A stretch of 64,000 bases of DNA from JANYCO01 sp035535995. Its GTDB lineage: Bacteria; Bacteroidota; Bacteroidia; Cytophagales; Cytophagaceae. Positions 27,392 to 36,675 of the stretch are shown piece by piece (position 1 is the stretch's first letter; each line of letters starts with the position of its first letter). The notes below the pieces were generated by a model. That model was not told the origin of the DNA. It did not search any database and saw only the letters and a program-made list of their open reading frames with translations. The position numbers and the translations under genes were made by a program. The stretch is taken from the NCBI GenBank assembly GCA_035535995.1, contig DATLOZ010000005.1, forward strand, positions 372,001 to 436,000, written 5' to 3'.

Positions 27392-28309
27392 TCAATGTCC
27401 TCCGCCTTTGAGTATTTTTCGCGCATGAAATATTCCAGGAAGAATTGCCTCCATTCCTTCTCTTGCTCCGCTGGTACTACCAGGTAGAGTCACGATCAAA
27501 GTATGACCAATTGAGCCGGCCACCGCTCTGGACATCATAGCCAGAGGTGTGCGCATTTGTCCGTGTACACGAATCGCCTCTGTAATTCCATCGGCATCGC
27601 GCTCGAGAATTTCGGTTACCGCTTCTACGGTATGATCGCGAGGACCCAGGCCAGTGCCTCCTGTGGTGAAAATAAAATGAATGTCTTTTTCTATCCAGGC
27701 TTTGATCTGATCCTGGATCATTTTCTTATCGTCGGGTACGATCTTGTATTCTATTTGCTCCACTTTGTATTCACGCAGCATTTCCATGATCTTCTGACCG
27801 GAATTGTCTTCGCGCGTACCTTGTGCAGTAGAGTCTGAGCACACAAGCACTGCACAGGAAGGAGGTGTGCTGAAATATTTTTCCCGGTCTGATTTTCCTC
27901 CTTTTTTATCCAGCAATTTGATCGCGCCGATCTCGAGTTGTTTGTCTACCGGTTTGAGCATATCGTAAATGGTAAGCGCTGCCACAGAAATTCCTGTCAA
28001 CACTTCCATTTCAATACCTGTACGGCCTATAGACTTTGCAGTTGATTTGATCAAAATTCCTGCTCGCCCTTCTGTTTCGGTTAGTTCAAAGTCTAGTTCC
28101 ATTCCATCGATGGTTACGGGATGGCAATGCGGTAGAAGTTCATCGGTATTCTTCGCTGCCAGGAATGCGGCTGCGCGGGCGAATTCGAAAATATTTCCTT
28201 TGGGAATTTTATTATTTTTGATCAGGTCAATTGTTTCCTGCGAACAAAAAACCATTCCCGAACCGGAGGCTGTACGCAAAGAAATTTGTTTGTGAGTGAT
28301 GTCACGCAT
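27392..28309 (-). CDS. moaCB: MoaC-MoaB/MogA fusion, bifunctional Moco biosynthesis protein
   Basis: A 305-residue fusion. Residues 1-145 are MoaC (cyclic pyranopterin monophosphate synthase): AAxxAAKNTDELLPHCHPV, the MEVLTGISVAALTIYDMLK-type segment and the KSDREKYFS end. Residues about 150-305 are a MoaB/MogA domain: VLVCSDSTAQGTREDNSG, FTTGGTGLGPRDHT and LPGSTSGAREGMEAI. In MoaC the DM/KP motif (MLKPVDK) is present. The two steps (cPMP formation and molybdopterin adenylylation) are not consecutive. It lies between the NarL-like regulator and moeA. Confidence 0.95.
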   Translation of the reverse strand: MRDITHKQISLRTASGSGMVFCSQETIDLIKNNKIPKGNIFEFARAAAFLAAKNTDELLPHCHPVTIDGMELDFELTETEGRAGILIKSTAKSIGRTGIEMEVLTGISVAALTIYDMLKPVDKQLEIGAIKLLDKKGGKSDREKYFSTPPSCAVLVCSDSTAQGTREDNSGQKIMEMLREYKVEQIEYKIVPDDKKMIQDQIKAWIEKDIHFIFTTGGTGLGPRDHTVEAVTEILERDADGITEAIRVHGQMRTPLAMMSRAVAGSIGHTLIVTLPGSTSGAREGMEAILPGIFHARKILKGGGH

Positions 28310-28317
28310 AAAAGAAA

Positions 28318-28384
28318 TTTTGAATTTTAAATTATGAATTTTGAATGAAAAATAATTTAAAATTTAAAAATTCATAATTTGAAA
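28318..28384. repeat. AT-rich inverted repeat (family E) between NarL-like gene and moaCB
   Basis: Made of overlapping words such as AATTTTGAATTTTAAATTAT and inverse AATTCATAATTTGAAATT. It can fold as an AT hairpin. It resembles the spacers at 12527-12572, 39664-39784 and 63743-63799. No gene. Confidence 0.6.
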
Positions 28385-28388
28385 TTGA

Positions 28389-29036
28389 TTAGAGCATTTT
28401 CCTTTCAATCGCCAGCTTCACTAATTCAGCAGCGTTTTTAACGGAAAGTTTTTTCATCATATTGGCCCGGTGGTTGTCTACCGTACGAATGCTCAGCTCC
28501 AGCTTGTCAGCGATCTGGCGGCTGTTGAGGCCTTCTACGATCTGTTTGAGAATGATCATTTCTTTTTTAGAAAGCTTCACCAGATTGGTAGTTTCAGGTG
28601 CGCCTGATTTTTTCACTTTCAAGTATCCGTTGATGATGATATTTGAAACAGAACTATTGAAATATTTTTCTCCTTTTGCTACTGTGCGAATAGCCGTCAG
28701 GATCTCTTCGCGTGGCGCGTCTTTCAGCAGGTAACCAAGAGCTCCTACTTCTACGGCGCTTAAAATATATTCCTCGTTGTCGTACATAGAAAGGATCAAC
28801 GACTTGGAGTTTTTGTATTGCTTGCTGATAATTTCTGTAGCATCAAGGCCGTTCATTTGTGGCATTGAAATATCCATCAACACTACATCCGGCGAAAGTT
28901 TTTTCACGGTCTCTATCGCTTCCACTCCATTGTTGGCTTCTCCGATGATCTCGATCTCCGAACCGTCGATCAATGTTTTGATTCCATTCCTCACGACGAA
29001 ATGATCGTCTGCCAGTACAACTCTTATTTTTTCCAT
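28389..29036 (-). CDS. NarL/FixJ family response regulator
   Basis: A 215-residue DNA-binding regulator. The receiver domain has the acidic pair DD (residues 10-11), phospho-acceptor Asp55 in VVLMDISMPQMNG and the Lys of LLKDAPREE. The C-terminal LuxR-type HTH (about 148-210) shows LSKKEMIILKQIVEGLNSRQIADKL and VDNHRANMMKKL. It begins 6 bp after the stop of the NarX-like kinase gene and very probably is its partner. Its targets may include the nirBD genes upstream, inferred from context. Confidence 0.93.
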   Translation of the reverse strand: MEKIRVVLADDHFVVRNGIKTLIDGSEIEIIGEANNGVEAIETVKKLSPDVVLMDISMPQMNGLDATEIISKQYKNSKSLILSMYDNEEYILSAVEVGALGYLLKDAPREEILTAIRTVAKGEKYFNSSVSNIIINGYLKVKKSGAPETTNLVKLSKKEMIILKQIVEGLNSRQIADKLELSIRTVDNHRANMMKKLSVKNAAELVKLAIERKML

Positions 29037-29042
29037 GCTATC

Positions 29043-30509
29043 TTATTGATATTTTGCGGGGATCTTTGCCCAGATCTTCGTACCCTTGCCGGGTGTGGAA
29101 GTGATCTTGAATTCACCATCCAAAAGATTGGTACGTTCCTGCATATTGTATATACCGTTACTAATTTTCTTGTGGTCTGAGTCCAGATGAGGTTTCTTTA
29201 TGTTAAAACCTTTCCCATTATCAATTACGTTAAGGTAGATATAATTATCGTTTAATAAAAGTTCTACCGAGATTTCTTTGGCTTGTGCATATTTCACTGC
29301 GTTGTTGATCGCCTCTTGAGAGATGCGATAGACACCGATCTCGATGTTCTTATCGAGACGACTAAAAGCGTTAGGACAAATAAGCACAACATTGGCACCA
29401 GAATTCTTGGAAGCCTGATCTGCCAGTTGTTTCAGCGCTGATACAATACCAAAATCGCTGAGCACAGTAGGCATAAGATTAAAAGTGATCGTCCGTGTTT
29501 CTGCGATCGTTTTGCCAATCAGTTTTCTTGCTTCTTCCAATCGTACTTTTTCTTTATCGGGCAATTGTTCGGGAGAAATACTTTCAATGTTTAGTTTCAA
29601 CGCTGTCAGCATCTGTCCTACGCCATCATGGATATCGCGGGCGATGCGCTTGCGCTCACTTTCCTGACCTTTGACGAGAGAAGTAGAACGGATCTTTTGT
29701 TCGTTCATCTGCTGCTTATATTTTTCGTTCGTAGAATTCAACAATTCCTGTTCGGTTCTTTTCAAAGAATTATTGACAACGGTCAATTCCTGGTTGATAA
29801 AATTTGCCTGTGCCTCCGATTTGATCAGGCGTATCATGGCCTTTCGCAGCTCAGCTACAGCAGGCTTGAAAACAAATAATCCTTCTAACACAAGAATGAC
29901 AAGTGTGATGGCAAGAAGAATTACTTCGATCTGTTTTAAATCGTTTACACGCTCTCTCGCTTCATAAGCGTAGGTGAATACGATCTTGTCCATATCCTTG
30001 AGAAAAAGTTTTTCTTCTCTCATGACCTCGCTGGTAACTTGTCTGCGGTACTCAGGGGTAGAGATAGCAAGTGTATTGCTCAGTGCGTGGGCATTGTTGT
30101 AGATAATGAGAAAGTGTGGTTCTATTTTTTTAAAAAGTGCGAGAATTGTATCGCTGTTATTAACATCGTGATCCAGCGTATCGAGGTTTCCGGTTTGAAG
30201 TCCGGTGTGAAAAGTATGCCAGGCGGCGAGCGCCGCATCGAGTTCTTTTTTTTGTTCCTGGCGTTGGAGCGTATCAATACTATACCCCAGCAAAAGTACA
30301 TTCTTACAGATCTTTTGGCTGAGCATTCTTTGTCTTCCGGCAATGTTTACCACCCTGGCGTCGCTCGACTGTTCGTTGAGAGTTATCTGCACCAGCACTT
30401 GTCCTCCAATCGACAAAAGCGCTACTGCACTAAGGGCAATGATGTATAATCTGGTAAACTTCCTGGATACGTATGTATCAATATTTTTGCCCGTCTCTTC
30501 CCCTTCCAT
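29043..30509 (-). CDS. NarX/PilJ-type sensor histidine kinase
   Basis: Inner-membrane kinase of 488 residues (a start at 30527 would add six). TM1 lies at about residues 20-44, followed by the NarX/PilJ input domain with the nitrate P-box-like DARVVNIAGRQRMLSQKI, TM2 at about 195-215, a coiled linker, then HisKA_3 with phospho-acceptor His near residue 293 (RIARDIHDGVGQML) and HATPase_c (YRISQEAINNAVKYA, DNGKGF). The P-box-like arginine-rich segment is what binds nitrate/nitrite in NarX. Together with nirBD next door this suggests nitrate/nitrite sensing. Confidence 0.9.
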   Translation of the reverse strand: MEGEETGKNIDTYVSRKFTRLYIIALSAVALLSIGGQVLVQITLNEQSSDARVVNIAGRQRMLSQKICKNVLLLGYSIDTLQRQEQKKELDAALAAWHTFHTGLQTGNLDTLDHDVNNSDTILALFKKIEPHFLIIYNNAHALSNTLAISTPEYRRQVTSEVMREEKLFLKDMDKIVFTYAYEARERVNDLKQIEVILLAITLVILVLEGLFVFKPAVAELRKAMIRLIKSEAQANFINQELTVVNNSLKRTEQELLNSTNEKYKQQMNEQKIRSTSLVKGQESERKRIARDIHDGVGQMLTALKLNIESISPEQLPDKEKVRLEEARKLIGKTIAETRTITFNLMPTVLSDFGIVSALKQLADQASKNSGANVVLICPNAFSRLDKNIEIGVYRISQEAINNAVKYAQAKEISVELLLNDNYIYLNVIDNGKGFNIKKPHLDSDHKKISNGIYNMQERTNLLDGEFKITSTPGKGTKIWAKIPAKYQ

Positions 30510-30539
30510 ATGGTAAATTATTAACATTCATTTGAGATT

Positions 30540-30655
30540 CCAGATGCCGGATGCCAGATACCGGATAATGAATTGCAATTAGTAACAAACTTTCTATTGA
30601 GTCAATAATGGAAAGAAGTTTTTTAAACTATCTGGTATCCGGCATCTGGTATCTT
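30540..30655. repeat. Palindromic repeat family C, copy 2 (nirD-kinase gap)
   Basis: The left arm begins CCAGATGCCGGATGCCAGAT (30540-30559) and continues ACCGGA. The right arm CTATCTGGTATCCGGCATCT (30628-30647) and GGTA are its inverse. The ends are composed of two or three units of the word (C)CAGATGCCGGAT. It occupies almost the whole gap between nirD and the kinase gene. Confidence 0.85.
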
Positions 30656-30702
30656 GTATCTATTATTAGTACTAACATCTGAGAGAGTAGCTATAATTAT
30701 TT

Positions 30703-31053
30703 TTAAATCAAAATATAAACCAATCCGTTTTCTACTTTCACCGGATATACTTTGATCGTATAATCATCCCCGCTCAAACATTCTCCTGACTTTAGTGAAA
30801 ATGTTTTTTTGTGAAACGGACAAGCTACCTTCGGCTCTTCCTGCGTTGTACCGATCATACCACGCGATAAGATCATTTGCATTTTATGAGGACATAAATT
30901 TTGCGTAGCGTACCATTCGTTTTTCTGAGTAAAATTAAATACCGCTACCTGCTCTCCTTCCAGCAATACACAGGCTCCGCCATCTTCCGGCACATCTTCT
31001 GTACGACAAGCCTTGCGCCATATTACTTCCTTTTCTGTTTCAATCATAATCAT
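30703..31053 (-). CDS. nirD: Nitrite reductase small subunit NirD (Rieske-type)
   Basis: Small subunit of the cytoplasmic NADH-dependent, ammonia-forming nitrite reductase, 116 residues. A Rieske fold is evident, with both ligand motifs intact: CPH in NLCPHKMQ and CPFH in VACPFHKKTF, so a [2Fe-2S] cluster is possible (some NirD proteins have lost these residues). It lies 39 bp after nirB in the same direction. ATGs at codons 1 and 3 are both possible starts. Confidence 0.93.
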   Translation of the reverse strand: MIMIETEKEVIWRKACRTEDVPEDGGACVLLEGEQVAVFNFTQKNEWYATQNLCPHKMQMILSRGMIGTTQEEPKVACPFHKKTFSLKSGECLSGDDYTIKVYPVKVENGLVYILI

Positions 31054-31092
31054 TCTATTTTTTACCCAACAAATATTTTTTTAGCAGACCTT

Positions 31093-33621
31093 TTATTTCA
31101 CCAAATTCGTTCCCCATCCCTGCGGGAATTTTTGTCCTCTCTCTTCTTTAAAGACCAATACCGGATCTGGCTCTTCTGTGTTTACAAAATGTTTGAAACG
31201 TTTTCTTAATTCAGGATTTTCTACTACTTCCTTCCATTCACAGTTGTAAGTGTTTACCATAAATTCCATTTCACGTTCCAGTTCTTCTGCAATCCCCAGA
31301 CAATCATTGATGATCACATCTCTCAGGTAGTCTACGCCACCTTCCATTTTGTTTAGCCAGGTAGCAGTACGAGTAAGCGGATCAGCGGTGCGGATGTAGA
31401 ACATCAGGAAGCGATCTATGTATTTGATACAGGTTTCTTTGTCAATATCGGTGGCAAACAATACGGCGTGCTGAGGTTTCATACCTCCGTTGCCACATAG
31501 ATAAAGGTTCCAGCCCTTTTCAGTAGCAATAATTCCGAAATCTTTTGATTGTGCTTCGGCGCATTCGCGTGTACAACCTGATACAGCAGATTTTAATTTA
31601 TGCGGCGAACGCAGTCCACGGTAACGCTCTTCTACTTCAATGGCAAAGCCCACAGAGTCTTGCACACCGAAACGACACCAGGTAGAACCTACACAACTTT
31701 TTACAGTACGCAATGATTTTGCATACGCATGTCCGCTCTCAAAGCCTGCATTGATGAGCTCTTCCCAAATCTCCGGCAGTTGATGTACATGCGCTCCGAA
31801 AAGGTCGATTCGCTGCCCGCCCGTGATCTTGCAATAGAGATTATATTTTTTCGCCACTTCGCCGATCACGATCAATTTGTCTGGCGTGATCTCTCCACCA
31901 GGAATTCTAGGCACTACCGAGTAAGTGCCACCGCGTTGAATGTTGGCAAGAAAGCGGTCGTTGGTATCTTGTATCGTTACATGTTTTTTCTCCAGGATCA
32001 TCTCGTTCCAGGTACTGGCAAGGATCGAGGCTACTGCAGGTTTACATACTTCGCAACCGCTGCCGTTTCCGAAACGATCCAGCAATTCGTCAAACGTTTT
32101 GATCTTGTGGAATTTTACAAGGTCAAGAATTTCCTGTCTTGAATAATGAAAATGTTCGCAGAGTTCTGTCTTCACCACCTTGCCTTGCGCTTTCATTGTT
32201 TCTTTTACCAGGTCTGCGATCATTGGCTTACAGCCACCACAGCCCGTTCCGGCCTTGGTGCATTTCATTACCTGCGAAACCTCTGTAAAATCATTGTCAA
32301 TTACCGACTGGCAGATCGCGCCTTTCGAAATGTTTTCGCAGGAACAGATCATCGCTTCGTCTGGCAGCGACATAACACCAGCGCCGCCACTTCCTTCCGA
32401 ACCACCGCGGCTACCCAGGATCATGTCTTCCGGGTTTGGCGGAAGTACAATATTATTTTTAACAGTTTGCAAAAGCATGTTGTAGCTCTCGGCCTCTCCT
32501 ACCAGCACTCCGCCCAAAAGATATTTTCCATCTTCGGATACATTGATCCTCTTGTATACTCCTTTGATCTTGTCCTGAAAAGCGATCGATCTGCTTCCCG
32601 CAGTAGTACCAAAACAATCGCCAAAGCTGGCTACATCGACCCCGATGAGTTTTAGTTTGGTAGACATGTCAAAAGCTGTAAACTCTTTGGAGGTTCCGAG
32701 AATATTAGCCGCTACGATGTCTGCCATTTCATAGCCAGGTGCTACCAACCCGTAGATCATTCCTTCGTGCAAAGCGCATTCGCCGATAGCAAAAATATCA
32801 GGGTCAGAAGTTTGAAGATGATTGTTTACTTTAATGCCTCCGCGTTGACCTGTTTCAAGCGCCGCCTGCCTGGCCAGCTCATCGCGCGGCTTGATGCCGG
32901 CAGAGATTACAACCATATCTGTTTCCAGGCTTGAGTCGTCGTTGAAGACCAATGCTTTTACTTCTTCTTCACCATCAAAATAAGCAGTGTTTTTATTCAA
33001 GTGAATATGCACTTTGAGCGATTCCATTTTTGATTTCAGGATTGCTGCTCCTTCTTCATCCAGCTGGCGCGGCATAAGGCGCGAAGCAAATTCGATCACA
33101 TGTGTTTCCAGGTGCATATCGAGCATTGCTTTGGCGGCCTCCAGTCCTAATAGACCACCGCCGATCACTACTCCTTTTTTACATTTTTTAGAATAGTCCA
33201 TGATCATGTCCAGGTCTTCGATGGTCCTGTATACAAAGATCCCTTCCTTTTCTACGCCTTTAATAGGGGGTACAAAAGCAGAAGAGCCTGTAGCCATTAC
33301 AAGCTTATCATAGGTTTGCACAATACCTTTGGAAGAACACACCGTTTTATTTTCGCGATCGATCGAAACGATAGGATCACCCAGGTGGATCTTAATATTC
33401 TTTTCCAGATACCATTCAAAAGGCGCCATGGTAAGTTTTTCAGCATTAGCATCGACGAAGTATTCACTAAGGTGTACGCGATCGTAAGCGGGTCTTGTTT
33501 CTTCCCCGAATACAATGAGGTTATACTTATCTGCTCCCGTTTTTGAAAGGAATTTTTCGCAGAATTTATATCCTACCATCCCGTTTCCAATGATTACAAT
33601 GTTCTGTCTGAGTGCTTCCAT
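31093..33621 (-). CDS. nirB: Nitrite reductase large subunit NirB (NADH, siroheme)
   Basis: 842 residues. N-terminal pyridine-nucleotide disulfide oxidoreductase domain (FAD motif IIGNGMVGYKF near residue 10, NAD motif GVVIGGGLLGLEAAKAM), bacterioferritin-associated-ferredoxin-like [2Fe-2S] domain with CSCENISKG and CTKAGTGCGGCKP, then the sulfite/nitrite reductase ferredoxin-like half and the siroheme-[4Fe-4S] domain with TVKSCVGSTWCRFG and SGCTRECAEAQ. It reduces nitrite to ammonia in the cytoplasm. First gene of the nirB-nirD-kinase-regulator-moaCB-moeA series. An AT-rich 448-bp region with palindromes precedes it. Confidence 0.97.
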   Translation of the reverse strand: MEALRQNIVIIGNGMVGYKFCEKFLSKTGADKYNLIVFGEETRPAYDRVHLSEYFVDANAEKLTMAPFEWYLEKNIKIHLGDPIVSIDRENKTVCSSKGIVQTYDKLVMATGSSAFVPPIKGVEKEGIFVYRTIEDLDMIMDYSKKCKKGVVIGGGLLGLEAAKAMLDMHLETHVIEFASRLMPRQLDEEGAAILKSKMESLKVHIHLNKNTAYFDGEEEVKALVFNDDSSLETDMVVISAGIKPRDELARQAALETGQRGGIKVNNHLQTSDPDIFAIGECALHEGMIYGLVAPGYEMADIVAANILGTSKEFTAFDMSTKLKLIGVDVASFGDCFGTTAGSRSIAFQDKIKGVYKRINVSEDGKYLLGGVLVGEAESYNMLLQTVKNNIVLPPNPEDMILGSRGGSEGSGGAGVMSLPDEAMICSCENISKGAICQSVIDNDFTEVSQVMKCTKAGTGCGGCKPMIADLVKETMKAQGKVVKTELCEHFHYSRQEILDLVKFHKIKTFDELLDRFGNGSGCEVCKPAVASILASTWNEMILEKKHVTIQDTNDRFLANIQRGGTYSVVPRIPGGEITPDKLIVIGEVAKKYNLYCKITGGQRIDLFGAHVHQLPEIWEELINAGFESGHAYAKSLRTVKSCVGSTWCRFGVQDSVGFAIEVEERYRGLRSPHKLKSAVSGCTRECAEAQSKDFGIIATEKGWNLYLCGNGGMKPQHAVLFATDIDKETCIKYIDRFLMFYIRTADPLTRTATWLNKMEGGVDYLRDVIINDCLGIAEELEREMEFMVNTYNCEWKEVVENPELRKRFKHFVNTEEPDPVLVFKEERGQKFPQGWGTNLVK

Positions 33622-33669
33622 GGGCTATAGTGTATTTAAACCTATTTTTAGCCAAAACACATATTATAA

Positions 33670-33683
33670 TGTATAATTATACA
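33670..33683. promoter_or_regulatory. Perfect 14-bp palindrome upstream of nirB
   Basis: TGTATAATTATACA, a perfect palindrome about 50-62 bp before the nirB ATG. Suited to bind a dimeric regulator. It could also be chance in an AT-rich stretch. No clear TANNTTTG box can be fixed next to it. Confidence 0.4.
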
Positions 33684-33801
33684 ATTTTTAACATGTATTT
33701 TAAATAATACTTAGTTTTATCATAAAAACTAGTCATTATTTAAGGCTACTTTTTAATTTTTATAAAAATAACGCATTTGAATGAAAATTAAAAATAAAAC
33801 C

Positions 33802-33980
33802 TGAGTATTTTTACTCAATTTTATTAATCTCTGATAACTAATAATTTATATAAGCGTCTTTTTTACAGGGATATGAATTTATTTATATAAAATGGTAATT
33901 ATTACTTAGTGTGGAGCAAGGGCCTGAGTATAGAGGAAAAAATCTGATGAGTATAAAAATGGACTGTGAATTTTGAGTAT
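33802..33980. promoter_or_regulatory. Cluster of TGAGTAT sites, one as a 16-bp palindrome, upstream of nirB
   Basis: TGAGTATTTTTACTCA at 33802-33817 is a perfect inverted repeat (6-bp arms, 4-bp centre). The half-site TGAGTAT recurs in direct orientation at 33925, 33948 and 33974. Four copies in 180 bp in a gene-free region between nirB and tRNA-Arg suggest operators for a regulator such as a CRP/FNR-type or the NarL-like protein. The identity of the regulator is not known. Confidence 0.4.
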
Positions 33981-34003
33981 TTCTAATGTTCAGGTCCAGT
34001 CAT

Positions 34004-34060
34004 AAAAAAACATCGGGTGTAAATTTTGAGCATTTCACACTCATCATTTACACCCGATGT
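34004..34060 (-). terminator. Intrinsic terminator of tRNA-Arg
   Basis: A perfect 15-bp stem (ACATCGGGTGTAAAT, 34010-34024, with ATTTACACCCGATGT, 34046-34060), read on the minus strand and followed directly by a run of seven T (34004-34010 region). It starts 10 nt after the tRNA 3' end. Confidence 0.85.
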
Positions 34061-34069
34061 TGACTTTCG

Positions 34070-34143
34070 TGATCCCGAAGCGATTCGAACGCTTGACCTA
34101 CTGCTTAGAAGGCAGTTGCTCTATCCAGCTGAGCTACGGAATC
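34070..34143 (-). tRNA. tRNA-Arg (anticodon TCT)
   Basis: 74 nt on the minus strand. The acceptor stem GATTCCG pairs with CGGGATC (one G-U), discriminator A. The anticodon stem ACTGC/GCAGT encloses the loop CTTCTAA with anticodon TCT (reads AGA). The T-loop TTCGAAT is standard. The CCA end is not encoded (genomic CGA follows). An intrinsic terminator lies directly downstream. Confidence 0.95.
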
Positions 34144-34213
34144 ATTTCCTTTCTTAAGGGGCTGCAAAACTAATTATTTTATCTTAAAAAAGAAAAAATA
34201 CCCTTAAAAAAAT

Positions 34214-36253
34214 CTATTTCAAGCTGCCATCAGGCTGTAATACATATACTTTATCGCCCTTAGTTAATTTCCTATTGCCCTCGTTGTCTTCTGTATAGCT
34301 ATCGTACTCGATCGGCACTACCAATTTCCCCATACGGTTGGTAACGCCCCATTTGCCTTTCATTTTCACAGCAGCCAGTTTATTGGCAAATTTTTCGGCT
34401 TCCTCGTATTGCGGCTTTATTTTTTCTTCTCCTGCCGGAGTTATATAGCCCCATTTGTTTCCGGTCTTCACAGGAGCCATGCCATCGCCAAATGATTTGA
34501 CCTCTTCGTAAGGTATTTCGGTAGTTTTCCCTTGTGTGTTTACCAGCATCAATGATTTTCCTTCTTTAGCAGCATACAAGCCATTTCCTAAGTAGCCCAT
34601 CTCTTTTGCTTTGATCGGGAAGACCTCCTCTCCTTTCTCGTTGATCAATCCAAACTTGCCTTTTTGCGAAGCCATCGCCGGCCACTCGGGGGCATCCGGG
34701 AAATCAAAACTGCTGCTTATAAAATCATAATTAAAATCCGTCACCGCTGCTCCTGTTGTGCGGAGGATCGCATATTTTCCATTCTTTTTTACTTTCAAAT
34801 AATTCGGCAATGCCGGGTTGATCCTATCGTACTCGTTTGGCAGAATGATTTTTCCATTTGCGTCTGCAATTCCTTCTTTTCCATTTTGCACCGTACGGAA
34901 AATGATCTTGTTTTGAAATCCGTCCTGCACTATGGCATCGTATTGGCAAGGCAGGATCAACTTACCGTTCACATCGAGCAAGCCCATTTTGTTTCCGTTG
35001 GTTACTACTGCATATCCTTTTACATAAGGTTCGGCGTTGTCAAATCTTTCTGTTGTCACATAAGATCTTGCCGGTACATTGTAGTAACCATACTTGCCAT
35101 CTTTCTTTATTCTTACCGCATACACCGTATCTTCGGTTAATATTTTTTCAAAACCTTCTTCACTGATCTTTTTAAAATTAAAATCATAGAAATACGATTT
35201 GTCGCCTTGAGTGATCGCATAATAATTTCCCCTGCCGGCAGAGATATTGTCGAACTCGGGTTTCAACAAAAATTTATTGGTATAATCGATCACGCCCCAC
35301 TTGCCTGCTTTCTTTACCGCTGCCTGTTTGTTGCGAAAAGGTTTTGCCTCTTCGTACACCGGTTTTATCAATACTTTCCCTACGCGGTTGGCGTAGCCGT
35401 AGCGGCCGTTTTGTTTTACGATATAAAATCCTTCGTTAAGCGCACCGATCTCTTCGTATTCAGGAGTGAGTATTTTTTTCCCCATCATTCCATACAAGCC
35501 ATACTTACCGGCTTTCTGCACTTGTATCAGTTCGTCGTTCTTAAGAAAGATCGTATCAAAGTCGGGGTTGATAATTGTTTTGCCAAGGTCGTTGAACATG
35601 CCCCATTTTCCATTCTGTTCAAATATGATATCGTGCGGAGCGAGCTTTTTTACTCTTGTCAATTCAAGAGGTAAAAGGTATCCGCAGTTTACATGGTTAA
35701 GCACGCCGAAATTTTTATCGACCTGCACCAAGGATGCATTGATGGACATCACCTGGGCAATTTTAAATTGTGGCTGACAAGTAAAATTATTTTTCTCTTC
35801 GTTGAAAAGTCCCCATACATTATTTTTCTTTACCCATGCCAGTTCAGAGTTTACGATCGGGTTGATCTCCGTATATTGCGGCGCCTGAAAAATTTGTCCT
35901 TTCGCCCCGATCAATCCCCATACACCTTTTTCCATTGCCCATACCTTCCCATTCCGGAAGCTGGTAAGCTTTTCGTATTTGCACTGCAGGATCACATTAC
36001 CTTCGCAATCGATCACGCCGGAAAGAATGCCTTTTTGTACAATGGCTTTTCCTTCTATAAAAGGAGAAACCTTTGAATAGATAGGTTCGATCAACCATTG
36101 GCCAAAAAGATCGGCATATCCCCAGTTCTTTTTATCTTCCGAGTACTTTGGCACTACGTCATCCGGGCAGCCGGTTCCTTTTTGTGCATTGGCTTGGAGA
36201 GAGAAAAAGAAAATCAAACAGGTAAATAGAAAGGCAAGGGATCTTTTTGTCAT
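34214..36253 (-). CDS. Exported WG-repeat protein, 679 aa
   Basis: Signal peptide MTKRSLAFLFTCLIFFFSLQANAQ sets the start at 36253. A longer in-frame extension has no support. The mature protein is a long chain of WG-type repeats of about 45-50 residues, e.g. KWGVIDYTNKFLLKPEFDNI, KWGMFNDLGKTIINPDFDTI, KWGYITPAGEEKIKPQYEEA, at least ten in number. WG repeats form beta-rich solenoids with usually unknown ligands. Single gene, read towards tRNA-Arg. Function not known. Confidence 0.87.
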   Translation of the reverse strand: MTKRSLAFLFTCLIFFFSLQANAQKGTGCPDDVVPKYSEDKKNWGYADLFGQWLIEPIYSKVSPFIEGKAIVQKGILSGVIDCEGNVILQCKYEKLTSFRNGKVWAMEKGVWGLIGAKGQIFQAPQYTEINPIVNSELAWVKKNNVWGLFNEEKNNFTCQPQFKIAQVMSINASLVQVDKNFGVLNHVNCGYLLPLELTRVKKLAPHDIIFEQNGKWGMFNDLGKTIINPDFDTIFLKNDELIQVQKAGKYGLYGMMGKKILTPEYEEIGALNEGFYIVKQNGRYGYANRVGKVLIKPVYEEAKPFRNKQAAVKKAGKWGVIDYTNKFLLKPEFDNISAGRGNYYAITQGDKSYFYDFNFKKISEEGFEKILTEDTVYAVRIKKDGKYGYYNVPARSYVTTERFDNAEPYVKGYAVVTNGNKMGLLDVNGKLILPCQYDAIVQDGFQNKIIFRTVQNGKEGIADANGKIILPNEYDRINPALPNYLKVKKNGKYAILRTTGAAVTDFNYDFISSSFDFPDAPEWPAMASQKGKFGLINEKGEEVFPIKAKEMGYLGNGLYAAKEGKSLMLVNTQGKTTEIPYEEVKSFGDGMAPVKTGNKWGYITPAGEEKIKPQYEEAEKFANKLAAVKMKGKWGVTNRMGKLVVPIEYDSYTEDNEGNRKLTKGDKVYVLQPDGSLK

Positions 36254-36675
36254 AAAAACTTTATTTTGATTCAAATTTATGGATTTAGAAGTATTCTGCA
36301 ATGGTATAATGCAGAGAAGGAGATTTTGATACAAAATGGATACCGGGTAAAATTAGCCAAACTAACGCTTGATATTCTGCTGGTCTCTATTTTTTATCTG
36401 GCATCTGGTATCCGGTATCCCGTATCTGATAACAATTGCTATCTAAGCTACCAATTGTTATTTAAAAGTATTTTCGGCCCTTGCAAACACAATTATTCGA
36501 AATTTAAGCAGCCTGTAATACTACTTAAGCGTAAAAAATAAGGTGATCTTGAGCTAAAAAATGCCTTTATCAAGGTTTTTTGTAAACATTTAAAGTTGAA
36601 GTTTAATCGGGTCTTTTATATTGAATACAGACCTCTATGCTAGCTAGTAGCTATTGGTTTAATAAAATACAAGCC
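36254..36675. other. Intergenic gap between divergent WG-repeat and 7TMR-DISM genes
   Basis: Holds a weak copy of palindrome family C: TGGATACCGGG (36337-36347) and, near 36395-36427, ATCTGGCATCTGGTATCCGG, then TATCC and a further TATC word. The rest is AT-rich without a recognisable gene. Promoters for both divergent genes must lie here but no convincing TTTG/TANNTTTG pair was found. Confidence 0.5.
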
